Origin: Anisodus tanguticus | Lineage: Eukaryota > Streptophyta > Magnoliopsida > Solanales > Solanaceae | Direction: 5' to 3' | Length of the DNA stretch: 64,000 nt | Assembly: GCA_034509755.1 (NCBI GenBank) | Contig: CM067544.1 | Span: 19,649,001 to 19,713,000, forward strand | Part shown: positions 22,748 through 32,066 of the stretch, one piece after another | Numbering within the stretch: position 1 is the stretch's first letter | Layout: every line of letters begins with the position of its first letter | The notes under the pieces: generated by a model | What the model was told of the DNA's origin: nothing | Seen by the model: only the letters and a program-made list of their open reading frames with translations | Database searches by the model: none | Position numbers and translations under genes: made by a program

Positions 22748-25259
22748 AATTATGAAATCCTTTGTTTGTTGAAAAGCAAAGATGAAGTTGTTGAAGCGGA
22801 TAAGCGCTACAAAGCTGAAGTTGAAAATCAACTATGCCTATGGATTGCAAAATTCGTAGCAATAGAGGGGGAGAATTTGAAGCATCATTTATTAAACGAC
22901 TGCTCACTACTCACCTCAGTCTAACGGTGTTAGCCAAGCGCAAAGCCGTACTCCCAAATTATGTGGGGCAAGGCGATCCTTACCGCTAATGCGATTCTCA
23001 ACAGAACTCCGCATAAGGATAAGGATAACCCTCCGTGTGAGGCATGGAAAGGATCTCACATACAAATGTTGTGATGTGGGGTGGTTTCATACCTAAGATC
23101 GTAGATTGCATATCCACCGGATCTCGCAAATAACGATAGTTTTTATCGCCTCTTGGCGTCAAAGAATCTTCGAATTCTTTGGAGATAACTTTCCTTGAAA
23201 AAGGAAAAAGGAGTAATTGCTCAAGGTTAACAAGAACCCGCGAGGGCTCGACCGTCCCGGAACTAGACGTTCCGTATCTTCATGACTCGAAAGTTGCTTG
23301 TCTATCCGAACTTAATATTCCGGATCCGCGAACTCGGGGATTCTAGATGTTGAACCAAGACGGAGCAAAGAGGGGACAAAGACTTGTTCCGGTCCTTCTA
23401 GCTTGTATGGTTGAGAACGAACCATGGACAATTAATAAATAATTGTTATCTCCAAAAGCGCGCTTTGGAAAGAAGCTAAAGAGAGAAATAGATTCCATAT
23501 ATAGAATCATACTTGTGTAATGGTTAATCTTCCTCCGGAAAAGAACCTTTGGGTTGTAAAATGTGCTCCCATGTGAGTAGCCTAACATCCAGGGCCATTG
23601 TAGTCTTGCGTGGCATGGATGTTGAAATAGCCTTCCTACCGGAGAGTTGGAAGAAGAGGATCGAGAATTGGTTTCTTTGAACTGTTGGGCTTCTTCACGA
23701 ACTTTCATTTTGGTCCCCGAAATGTTAACATTTTGGTCTGAAAGTCTCGGATAAAACGAAACAATGAATCGATCACGAAACATTGACTCGAAGTTAGAAA
23801 GCCAACGGTTGGAAAACCAACGGTCTTAGAGTGAAAATCATATTGAAACAAAGTCTCGATATGAAATATATGAGTATCACAGATGACATCTTAGGAATTG
23901 GATTTCTAAGACATCTAACGGATCGGTCGATAGTTGACGATCTCGTTGAAGCCACCAATGGATATGAATCATAGAACGATTGGAATCATGGTGCACCCAT
24001 AGACAAGGAGTGATATGCACGAGTCACGTGTAGTTCAATGTATTGTACACACTACAACCGACCCGGTATCGTCCTACAAACATATTAGTTGAACTAAGGT
24101 TCACCGATGATCTTAATACATGATCAATAGAAGGCGTTAAGTCGGATATGACGATATCCGAATTATTCGCTTATCTACGGATTATTGTATTCGGATGTCC
24201 GGCGGTTACGGGAGAACACGGTGATGCAAAGCGGACATCGGATCGAAGAACACCAAAGTCACAAGTAAATGTGTATGGTGGGTCTTGGAAAATCCTCTAA
24301 GCAAACTTGCATCGACCGATTCATGATGGTATCGGAGTTTATCGCTTTATACAAAGCATGAAAGAAGTTGAGTAACTTCACGACTCATTAGAGGACGTCC
24401 CTTATTGGGAGAAACCCGTGCCTTCAGCAGTTCTACACTGTGGCTAGCCGGTCGGCTTTAGGAAGGACACGGATGACGGCGTCTGGACATATCTGTCACG
24501 ATCTGTCGGAGACATAAGACCGTATGGCAGTTGATCATCACGGGTGTCACTTCCTTATTTACTAACTAAGGGACTACCCGGAGATCAAGTGTTCTGCTGT
24601 CTAGGGGAATGGGCTTAAAACCCAAAATATACGAACCAATACGGTGGAAACCCAACCTTACGAACCGGAGATCCCGGTAATTTGGTTCAATGGGAAAACT
24701 AAGTTGTAAAGGTTCGGTTGATCGCTTCGGTCGAAGCATGAGCACTTCGGATAGTGATTTACGAAAAGAAACACCAAATCCAAAGCCGTTCCCGCGATAG
24801 ACGTTAAGTGCTATCTGCAGGTATGGGTAAAGGTTAAGTTTTCAAAACTCGTAATGATCCTCAACGATTGAGGTTAGGTCTTTGGGAAACTTTTAATGGT
24901 TTCTAACACTTGTGAAGTGGGGTATAGCAGGATACCTTGTAGGAGACCACCTATTTAAGTGCGAGGACGGGCCGCCTCAAATTGAACGCACTTAAGAATC
25001 CAAGACGTTGTCCATGGCCAAAACGGACAAAACATTACGAAGAAGAGAGTAAGGGAATTTGTTGTGTTGGTACCGTTGTCTTCGCTTACACTAAACAACG
25101 ACGGTTCAAGACATCACGTTCACCGCGGTAAAGTAAGTCCGATGGTATTCAACTATGGAAGGTTCAAAGTGAGGCTACCTCTCCTTATGCAACATCGGTC
25201 CGCCGAAATATTGCTTTGGAAATGAAAAGACACCATGTGAGTGCGCCAAAATCTCTTTC
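22748..25259. other. Element C internal region, no recognisable coding domain
   Basis: About 2.5 kb without gag, protease, RT or integrase motifs in any frame I read. The longest ORF (146 codons, minus strand, 23343-23783) has no recognised motif. The first ~215 bp (22748-22960) reads as a lysine- and glutamate-rich frame (KSKDEVVEADKRYKAEVENQ) and occupies the place of the missing LTR half, so it may be foreign filler. The stretch ends at the purine-rich tract before 25270. Confidence 0.5.
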
Positions 25260-25269
25260 AAGAGGGGAT
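25260..25269 (+). other. Polypurine tract of element C
   Basis: aagaggggat lies directly before the right LTR start TGTTGG, and sets the element's direction as +. Confidence 0.65.
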
Positions 25270-25529
25270 TGTTGGAAATTTGCCTTTGGCGGGAGTTGCG
25301 ACCGACCAACTTTAACGGCTTAAACACTAGTGTAACGTATGTTGGAGAATCCGGTTCTTCACACATGCATGATCTACTAAGTACGTAGATAACCGTAGGG
25401 CCAAGAATCGTCAAATTTCATTGAGAAATGAAAGAGATATTGGTTCACGAAGTAAGGTGTTTGAAGCATGGAAAGTGTGGTATTGTGTGTAATTCTCCCA
25501 CATCGGTAGAGGAAGAAAGAATTGTTGTG

Positions 25530-25537
25530 TATATAAG
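25530..25537 (+). promoter_or_regulatory. TATA-like box 1 in right LTR
   Basis: TATATAAG in 'tgttgtgtatataagactcg'; the same site is at 22448 in the left LTR. Confidence 0.4.
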
Positions 25538-25662
25538 ACTCGAAATTGGTTTGGGGTTTGGGACCCCAAGGGGTATCCCATGTGTTTAAAGGAGGGAGGA
25601 CCTAGATGTGCTTCGGTTCGAGGAAAGACCACACGCGCGCCGCCGCCGCCCGCCCGTCCGGT

Positions 25663-25825
25663 CCGGTTCCGGTTCCGGGTTCCGGGTTCCGGGTTCCGGG
25701 TTCCGGGTTCACGGGTTCACGGGTTCACGGGTTCACGGGTTCACGGGTTCACGGGTTCACGGGTCGTGGGGGCGTGGGCCGTGGGCGTGGGGGTACGTGG
25801 GGGCGTGGGCGTGGGCCTTCGATAT
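25663..25825 (+). repeat. GC-rich 8-bp tandem repeats in right LTR
   Basis: Copies of cgggttcc, then seven of cgggttca, then gtgggcgtgggg-type units. It is homologous in position to the array at 22571 but with different unit variants and copy number. Confidence 0.85.
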
Positions 25826-26010
25826 TATCTTTTTTGGGCTAAAGTTTCAAGATGTACGGTTTGGTCCCCGAAGTTTTCGAAAGTTGGAATTTCGACGATC
25901 AAAGCGAGAAACGTCCAAGCTCTCAATTCACCATTTATTTTGGCTGAATTACTCCTCCTATAATGGCCAAAACAGTTGGTCTTTCACCATTTATGTTGGT
26001 GACTTTACTA

Positions 26011-26045
26011 CCTCCATAATGGCCATTATTTGGCTATTATGGAGG
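26011..26045. repeat. Short inverted repeat in right LTR
   Basis: cctccataatggcca, five bases, tggctattatggagg: 15-bp arms with one mismatch. It lies 24 bp before the second TATA-like box. A half copy (cctcctataatggcc) occurs at about 25953. Confidence 0.75.
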
Positions 26046-26068
26046 CGATTTTCAGCCCCTCCCTCACC

Positions 26069-26076
26069 TATATAAA
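26069..26076 (+). promoter_or_regulatory. TATA-like box 2 in right LTR
   Basis: TATATAAA in 'ccctcacctatataaacacactc'. It is a good plant TATA match and absent from the shortened left LTR. Probably the main element promoter (inference). Confidence 0.45.
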
Positions 26077-26872
26077 CACACTCTTACACCATTGTTGAGC
26101 ACCACAAAGAACAGAAAAATAACGAGTTCATAAAGCTCACGAAAATACACAACAAAAACGAGTTTTCTTCCTACAACTTCCAAGCATCATTTCGTTACTC
26201 AATATTCTTCACGGTAGCTCTTGAGTTTCCTTTGCTCAAGGGTTCCATTGCTTTGTTTTATCTTGGGAGACAAATTGTCCAGGACGTATAAAGGATACAT
26301 ACGGGGCAATATTGTCTTAAGGACGAGTGCTACACTCGACTCGGCATAAACCGCTTTCCATTTTTCGGTCTTGAACAAAATCGTAATTTCGGTTTTGTTG
26401 TTATATTGTAATTTTCAGATTTCTAGTTGAATTATTGAAATCTTTATTTATCCTTTCGAATACTTGTAATAGTTAAATACTTCCCGTACTGCTTTATAAA
26501 GTACCATAGAGCAAAATCTCCCAACAGTAAGTTGGGAGGCCGAGTTGATATATTGCTGGATCTTTAGACTCGCAGATGTTGCGTATGTGCAGGTGTAGCA
26601 AATGGTGATCCGGTATCTAACCAGTAACTCCAGCTCTCTTCAGTCCATTTCAGTTGAGGTGAGCCACCATTAGATCATGGCGACTACTTCATCTCTTAAT
26701 AGATTTAGTATCTTATTTCTAACTTGGGACTTGTATTTTGTATTCAGACTAGTAGCTTCGTGAATTGAGGTAATTTTGCGTTGTATGGACAAATTTATGT
26801 TTTAGGTTGATTTTCCGCGCTTTTACATATATTGAGACAATATAAGTATTTCTTCTTCTTCATTCTTCAATC

Positions 26873-27477
26873 ATTTCATGTTATAGCATAGAGGGGTAGT
26901 CTTATGAATAGTAGCTCGTCAAGTGCCATGTCGCAACCTTGGTGTCAAAGTTGGGTCGTGACAACATTCTTGAGCCAAAAGAAAACAACGGGACCTAATT
27001 CGTCCAATGTATGAACGGAGGACAATTTTAGACCAAATCCAAAAGAATAGGGGAAATTTTGACCCTTTTTCATTTTAGGTATTAATATTCCCTCCGTTCA
27101 CTTTTACTAGGCCTCTATTAACTAGACATGTCCCATCAAAAATCATGTATTAAGAGTGTTTTACTAAATTAGTTCAATACATGAACGGGGAATATTTTAA
27201 AACCAAATTCAATAAATCAAGGATAACTTTGACTCTTTCCCGTTTTAAGTATTATCAGTAAGAATTTCTTCTTAGTATGGTCTTGAAAGATTGTTAAACA
27301 ATTTATTTTCTCATTATGTACATTTCCCGTCTCCAATATAGGTTGTGATGCTTCTCATCTTGTTGTTTATTCCAAAAAAATCAAAAATCATTTTGCAAAT
27401 CTTCATTTTAAACCTTTCAGAAACTTTATCGTGTATGTACCTCAGTTAATTTTCACATGATAGCTATGGTAATTTCT
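26873..27477 (+). repeat. ~600-bp direct repeat, copy 2
   Basis: Partner of 19975-20575. It includes the end of LTR D (to 26960) plus ~510 bp of flanking DNA that is the same after both LTR ends, starting acattcttgagcc. Similarity ends near 'ggtaatttctttt'. Confidence 0.8.
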
Positions 27478-28176
27478 TTTCATTTAGCAAGTCATATTTC
27501 TATTTAAAGTTCGAGCGACTTCAGAATGTGGAGACCTATTTTCTGGTCTTTTGGTATTTCATCACTAGTTAACGAATTTTTTAAAATAAGATATTTTTGA
27601 AATGAAAAAGATTGATCTATCTGTAATCTGCATGCAATTTATACGAGCAGTATAATTCCACAAATGGAGTCTGAAAGAGATAGAATACACACCTTTTCTC
27701 TACTTCTATGAGTTAGGTCTACTTCTATGAGTTAGGGATATGAGTTAGGTCTCTACTTCTATGAGTTAGGGAGGCTATCTCCGATAGATTCTCAGCTCAA
27801 AAAAGTGAAATCAAAGTAGAATTAAAAAGAAAATAATGACAGCAGAATCCCAAGAGGAACAACAATGTACTTGAGCCAAGCATAAAATGGTAAAGTGCAT
27901 TTGGGGGGCAAATATTGGAGATGATCTGAGAAAAGTAAATATTCTTTTTACCAAGTTTACAGTCAGATAACTGTTAGTATCCACAAGACTAACATATTCA
28001 AAATACACTACCGAGGAAATCAACAATTCCCTCTGCTTATCCACGAGTAGTTTGTGGTACAAAACCAGGTAATACAATACAATATTCGCTTAGCACCACA
28101 AAAAACAACTGGCAAGAACTCGAGTCGGTAGTTGTTGGAAAGGATACATTATCATGAGCGTTAATCCTAAACTTTC
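27478..28176. other. Intergenic DNA and probable ROP 3' UTR; small direct repeat
   Basis: No gene seen. 'ctacttctatgagttagg' occurs three times at 27699-27771, with a partial fourth. The part from about 27800 up to the ROP stop codon is probably the 3' UTR of that minus-strand gene; no clear polyadenylation signal was fixed. Confidence 0.5.
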
Positions 28177-30730
28177 CTAAGCAACACAGCCTCCACAGAC
28201 GATGCCTCTGCTGTTGAAACCAAGTGAGACATTAGAGATTGAACAATTAAGTTGATCAACAATCAACATAATATGGTTTTCATATGTAAAGTTTATTATA
28301 ACTAGGAGTAATTTCATCAAATAGTCGAAAATATTGGCAGAACAAATTCAAAAGCTTTTATAAATATGGATGGACTACGAGTATCCACCACCTGCAGAAC
28401 GCCTATCATTAGTGAGATCAGGGCATAGATGCCTCGATACAAAAGCATATGGATAGCAAGATTCACATTCAGTGCATTCTTAAGATTTTGGATCTAACCG
28501 AACAAACTGAAACAAGAGAAGCACTGAACAACAAGCCAAAAATATTTGCCTTGCTTTCTGTTATGACTTATAAGTAATAATCAGATAAAACTAAATCCAA
28601 TTCATATGGTTTAGTGAAGCATATATCCCCAGTAACTTCTTAACCTGGAAAAGCAAGTAGTATAGTTCAGACATAAAAATGGAACATACCACCTCCATAG
28701 AAGTAGTTTGCAATAAGTATCAGGCTTAATTCACATTGAAACTACATTTTTCACTTCATAAGTTCATATACTGTTTCCATGATTTATATCATTTACAATG
28801 ACCTTTGAGTTTTTGCCTTAACCTCATTTTGGTGAGTTCCATCTTGTGGTTCGCACTAGATGAATCATGGCCTAAGTTTCCAATTGTGTTGGTAATGTAA
28901 GCAATCAGGTTAACTCTTAAGGATATAGATGTTATATGGTCCAATTCGTGTTGATAAATTATATAATAAAATGCTAAACTTACACAATTGAACAACCAGT
29001 ACTTCTGCGCCTTTTCTTCCTCGCCACCTCCTTCCTCCTAGGAGGCTGAAGCACAACCTTGATTGCAGTGTCAAAAACAGCTTTCACATTCTGACAGATA
29101 CATAAAACCAGTTATTGAAAAGGCAAATATCTTCAACTTTACAAGTGATAAGACTAATAGCGAAAGTTTGCCTAGCACAGACAACATGTAGCTGATGAGA
29201 CTGAAGGTAATCTGAAAGGTTAATCTTTAGCACACTTAAAATACCTGTTGAGTTTTAGAGCTGCACTCTATATAAGCTGCTGCACCAATTTGTTTCCTTA
29301 ACTCTTCACCCTGCATTCAAGCCAATTGAGTTATCGATGTGCCATTTCTGTAGAACATTTTCAAATTCTAAAATTAAATATTCACGCACTTGGGCAGGTG
29401 TTATAATATTTGAGCCCATATGATCTGCTAGATATCGATTATCTTCTCGAAGATCTGGTACAAAAAGTAGACAAGAATAAGTCTTAGTACTAGGCAATCA
29501 AGAACAAGTCTCTCCATATCCATCGGCTCCCAAAATACAGTAAAATCAGATTGTACTAATATCATCTTAACACATACCTAATTTAGTTCCAACAAGCACT
29601 ATTGGGACATTGGGTGCGAAACGACGAAGTTCAGGCATCCACTGCATTCAATTTATAATTAAATTAAACCGTTGCATTCATTGGCAGTAACAACTAACAA
29701 CTAATAGAGAGCTGTTCTTTTTTAAATAAAAAAGAATATTTGTGTTGATCTAAGTACTCCTCTTCCCTTTTTGTTTGTTGATTTTCTATTCTTGAAGAAT
29801 GAAAGTAATGCGATGTTAAGATATAGAAAAGTAAGTCTTGGAAGGAGTACCTTTTTGAGAACATTTTCATAGCTAGCCCTGCTGATTAAAGAGAAAGCTA
29901 ATACAAAAATGTCTGCACCCCTGTAGCTTAGTGGCCTCAGCCTGCTATAATCCTCTTGACCTTTACGCCAAAGTTATACAACTTAATTCCAATGTAAACT
30001 TAATTCGAAATAAGTCAATGATTACATAAAAGTTGAAGTACCTGCAGTATCCCACAACCCCAAATTGACAATGCTCCCATCCACGGCTACATTAGCACTG
30101 AAATTGTCAAACACAGTTGGTATATAGTCCTGCAACGAAAAGCCCCAAATAGGTTATATGAGAGTACCGCCAACAGCAATCAAGAAAATCATATCCCAAT
30201 TTTTATTTTATTTTTAAAAAGGAAGTACAAGGTGCTTTGACATCCAAAATCCAGAAAAGAAAACAAAATGAGTAGAAAAAAAAATAAGGAACTGGAAGCA
30301 ACTATTTTACCAAGTAAAAAAAAAGGCACTCCCGCTGTGCATGGTACGGGGAAGGCGGACCACAAAGGTCTATTGTACGCGGCAGCCTTGCCGAGCATTT
30401 CTGCAAGAAGATATTTTCACGACTTAAATAGTAACTCTTAGTCACATGGAGGTCACATGGCAGTAACTATTTTACCAAGTCAAATGTCCCTAAAAATATT
30501 CCGTTTTGAGAAAAAAGTTCATGAATGCCCAGATTAGAAGTAGCACATATGCTTTGACCACAAAAGCAGTGCATTATATACATATAAGAAGAAAACTAAG
30601 GGTTGTTTGGTATGGATAAGAAGAAACTGACAGTAGGGAACTTGTTACTAGTGTAACAAATGAGCATGCAGGTCTTGCCAACAGCACCATCGCCTACAGT
30701 GACACATTTGATGAACTTTGAAGCACTCAT
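28177..30730 (-). CDS. Type II ROP/RAC small GTPase, 8 exons
   Basis: Plant Rho-type switch protein; it cycles between GTP and GDP forms at the plasma membrane and controls polarity, cytoskeleton and hormone signalling. Exons on the minus strand: 30730-30632, 30129-30042, 29960-29851, 29641-29578, 29454-29390, 29310-29245, 29090-28984, 28207-28177 (209 residues). All splice phases agree. Motifs: P-loop GDGAVGKT (13-20), effector loop DYIPTVFDNFSANV (34-47), DTAGQED (60-66, catalytic Gln64), GTKLD (117-121), ECSSK (157-161), polybasic run 182-193, then GCSIVGIVCGGCVA. The last piece fits the GC-CG box of type II ROPs, which are S-acylated and lack CAAX. The extra last intron is also a type II trait. 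The last exon can begin at 28207 or 28210 (CAGCAG acceptor), giving 209 or 210 residues. It resembles the ROP9/10/11 group. No defect seen. Confidence 0.95.
30316..30464 (-). mobile_element. tRNA-derived SINE (Au-like) in ROP intron 1, 16-bp target duplication
   Basis: 149 bp flanked by perfect copies of aactattttaccaagt (30300-30315 and 30465-30480). Read on the minus strand it has 'cttgcagaaatgc', 'aaggctgc.gcgtacaatagacc', 'ttgtggtccgcc' and a T-rich tail next to the duplication, as in Au-type plant SINEs. It is in the same orientation as the gene. The first ~45 bp, which would carry the Pol III boxes, are decayed. Confidence 0.85.
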
Positions 30731-31197
30731 CTTTCTCAATGTTTGAAGCTCTATCTATCCCCTGTGTTACAGACAGCAATAAGATAGTTTCAAGAAAAAC
30801 ACATTAAATAAAACTACAGACAGTGGCAGAGAGAGAGAAGGGAAGTCAAAAGAGGAACATTTGAAGATTTTTTCAAACCTCTCAATAAATTTGAATTTTT
30901 TTTATAGTACTACTACTAGTGAACAACACTACTGTGAAGTGATGGAAAGAAAAGGTTGGAAGATGTGGATGTGGATGTGGCTGTGCATGGGGCCCTGTTT
31001 TCAAACGGCTCAAAACGACTTTTGTGGGTTAGCTAGCTGGGTTCCATCTTTTGGTGCAGCTACACTATCCTCCTGCTCTCTTTTCTCTACCATTCCACCA
31101 CTCATTTGATTGTTAAATTATCACTAGGATAAATATTTGAACCTATTAAATTGAATATGAAGATTAAGAAAAACAAATTAACTCCTGATCTTAAATC
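30731..31197 (-). promoter_or_regulatory. Probable ROP promoter and 5' leader
   Basis: Upstream of the ROP start codon. A minus-strand TATA-like TATAAAA lies at 30900-30906, about 170 bp before the ATG. The leader contains a CT-rich stretch (30825-30845 region, tctctctct on the minus strand) and 'gttacag' near 30763, which could be a 5' UTR intron acceptor. Farther up is ordinary AT-rich DNA with no ORF I trust. Confidence 0.4.
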
Positions 31198-31200
31198 ATA

Positions 31201-31418
31201 CTTTATGTTTCAATTTATTTGTTTTAGTTTGATTAAATTTAAGAAAATAAAAAAGATTTTGAAATCTTCTAATCTTAAACTAAAGATGTGTGTTAATATT
31301 TGTGACTTTAAACATGTCATTTATGATGTTAAGTGTAAAAAGTTATTAAATATAAAAAGTGACATTCTTATATAAATGGACAAACAAGATAAAGACAAAC
31401 ATATTGAAACAAAGGGAG
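31201..31418. mobile_element. Stowaway-like MITE (Tc1/mariner type), 218 bp
   Basis: Flanked by TA dinucleotides (31199-31200, 31419-31420). The left end cttTATGTTTCAATTTATTTG and the inverted right end ctccctTTGTTTCAATATGTTTG form an imperfect ~23-bp terminal inverted repeat with a two-base offset. It is the common 'ctccctccgtttcaatttgtttg' MITE type of nightshades. No coding capacity. Confidence 0.75.
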
Positions 31419-31420
31419 TA

Positions 31421-32066
31421 TAAAATTAGGTGTAGCAGGAAAAGAGGTTGTAGTGAAATAGTACTTGGACAAAAATACTCATGCTTGAAGGTTGTGATTA
31501 TAAATATGTTATAATTTTTTTGTGATTATAAAAATTTGTGAATAAAGATAAAATATGAAATTTAAATTAAATTGATATCAAATTTAAAATAGGTCATTCT
31601 AGACTAAAAAGGAATAAGTTCACATAAACTAGTATGGACAAAGTATTTATATTATTCCTATTTAAATACGATACTCTTTTCTTTTGTCCATTTGAAAAAG
31701 AATGACATATATTTTTATAATTGAAAACTCTTAATCCTAAACTTTTCATGACATATTTAAAATCATAAGTTTTAAGGAATTGTTTTTGCATATAAGTTAT
31801 ATCGGGATTATAATATAAAAATTATAATACATGGTTAAATAATAACAAGATTATTCGCGGATACACTTTTTTTGGTGTTTGGTTCAAACGTTGAACTTAA
31901 AATTAATATATGGGACTAGGGGGAGGGAGGGTAAGTTAGCTCATGAAAACATGACCCGTCCAATCCATTCAAGTTTAGATAGATTATTTACCCGCATATT
32001 CGTTAACTCAGCTCATCTAAAATCTAAGTAATATGTAGCCAAAACTAGCTCATGAGAGATCTTGTC
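31421..32066. other. AT-rich intergenic DNA with MITE-like fragment
   Basis: No gene seen. 'cttttgtccatttgaaaaagaatgacat' and the following ~120 bp (31680-31800) look like part of another mariner-type MITE. 31925-32060 contains 'gacccgtccaatccattcaag' and 'tttacccgcat', which resemble hAT subterminal repeats. Confidence 0.45.

Larger units (their letters stand above)
22188..26526 (+). mobile_element. Element C: complete non-autonomous LTR retrotransposon (LARD-like), TSD gtaag
   Basis: Both ends are defined. It begins TGTTGGAAATTTGCC at 22188 and ends CTCCCAACA at 26526; the terminal TGTTGG…CCAACA is an inverted repeat. The 5-bp duplication gtaag is present at 22183-22187 and 26527-26531. 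The direct LTR copy restarts at 25270 with the same sequence, after a purine-rich aagagggga tract. No gag or pol motif is visible in the ~2.5 kb interior, so it would depend on another element's proteins. The superfamily (Copia or Gypsy) cannot be told. The left LTR is much shorter than the right. Confidence 0.85.
25270..26526 (+). repeat. Element C right LTR (1,257 bp, full length)
   Basis: Starts TGTTGGAAATTTGCC, ends CTCCCAACA. It contains a first TATA-like box TATATAAG at 25530-25537, a GC-rich 8-bp array at 25663-25825, a near-perfect 15-bp-arm hairpin at 26011-26045 and a second TATA-like box TATATAAA at 26069-26076 followed by a likely transcribed leader. Confidence 0.85.
20580..26960 (+). 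repeat. LTR D: 5'-truncated Gypsy LTR, split by element C
   Basis: About 2 kb of LTR-like sequence in + orientation, in two parts: 20580-22187 and 26527-26960. The first part has 'gggcttaaaccggaagggctt', 'gtgccttcatcgggatgtcaaaggcatc' and 'gcgaatgcaatagagggactcgcaaatacgaag'. The second has 'gtgagccacca', 'gggacttgtattttgtattcagactagtag' and 'tttccgcgcttttacat', and ends GGGTCGTGACA. These phrases recur in Solanaceae Gypsy LTRs. No primer site or coding region adjoins it, so it may be a solo or broken LTR. Its start is lost at the repeat junction near 20580. Confidence 0.6.

Noticed and set aside
22498..22924. Overlapping + strand ORFs rich in Arg, Pro and 'GFRVPGSG' repeats (also 25580-26075)
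   Set aside because: All three frames stay open only because the GC-rich tandem repeats lack stop codons; no known domain, and the reading depends on array length.
23343..23783. 146-codon minus-strand ORF in element C
   Set aside because: No recognisable motif, composition unlike coding, and no homologue pattern between regions; kept as non-coding interior.
26011..26045. Hairpin as a microRNA precursor
   Set aside because: Arms are only 15 bp with a 5-base loop, too short for a plant miRNA precursor; better seen as a regulatory palindrome or chance.
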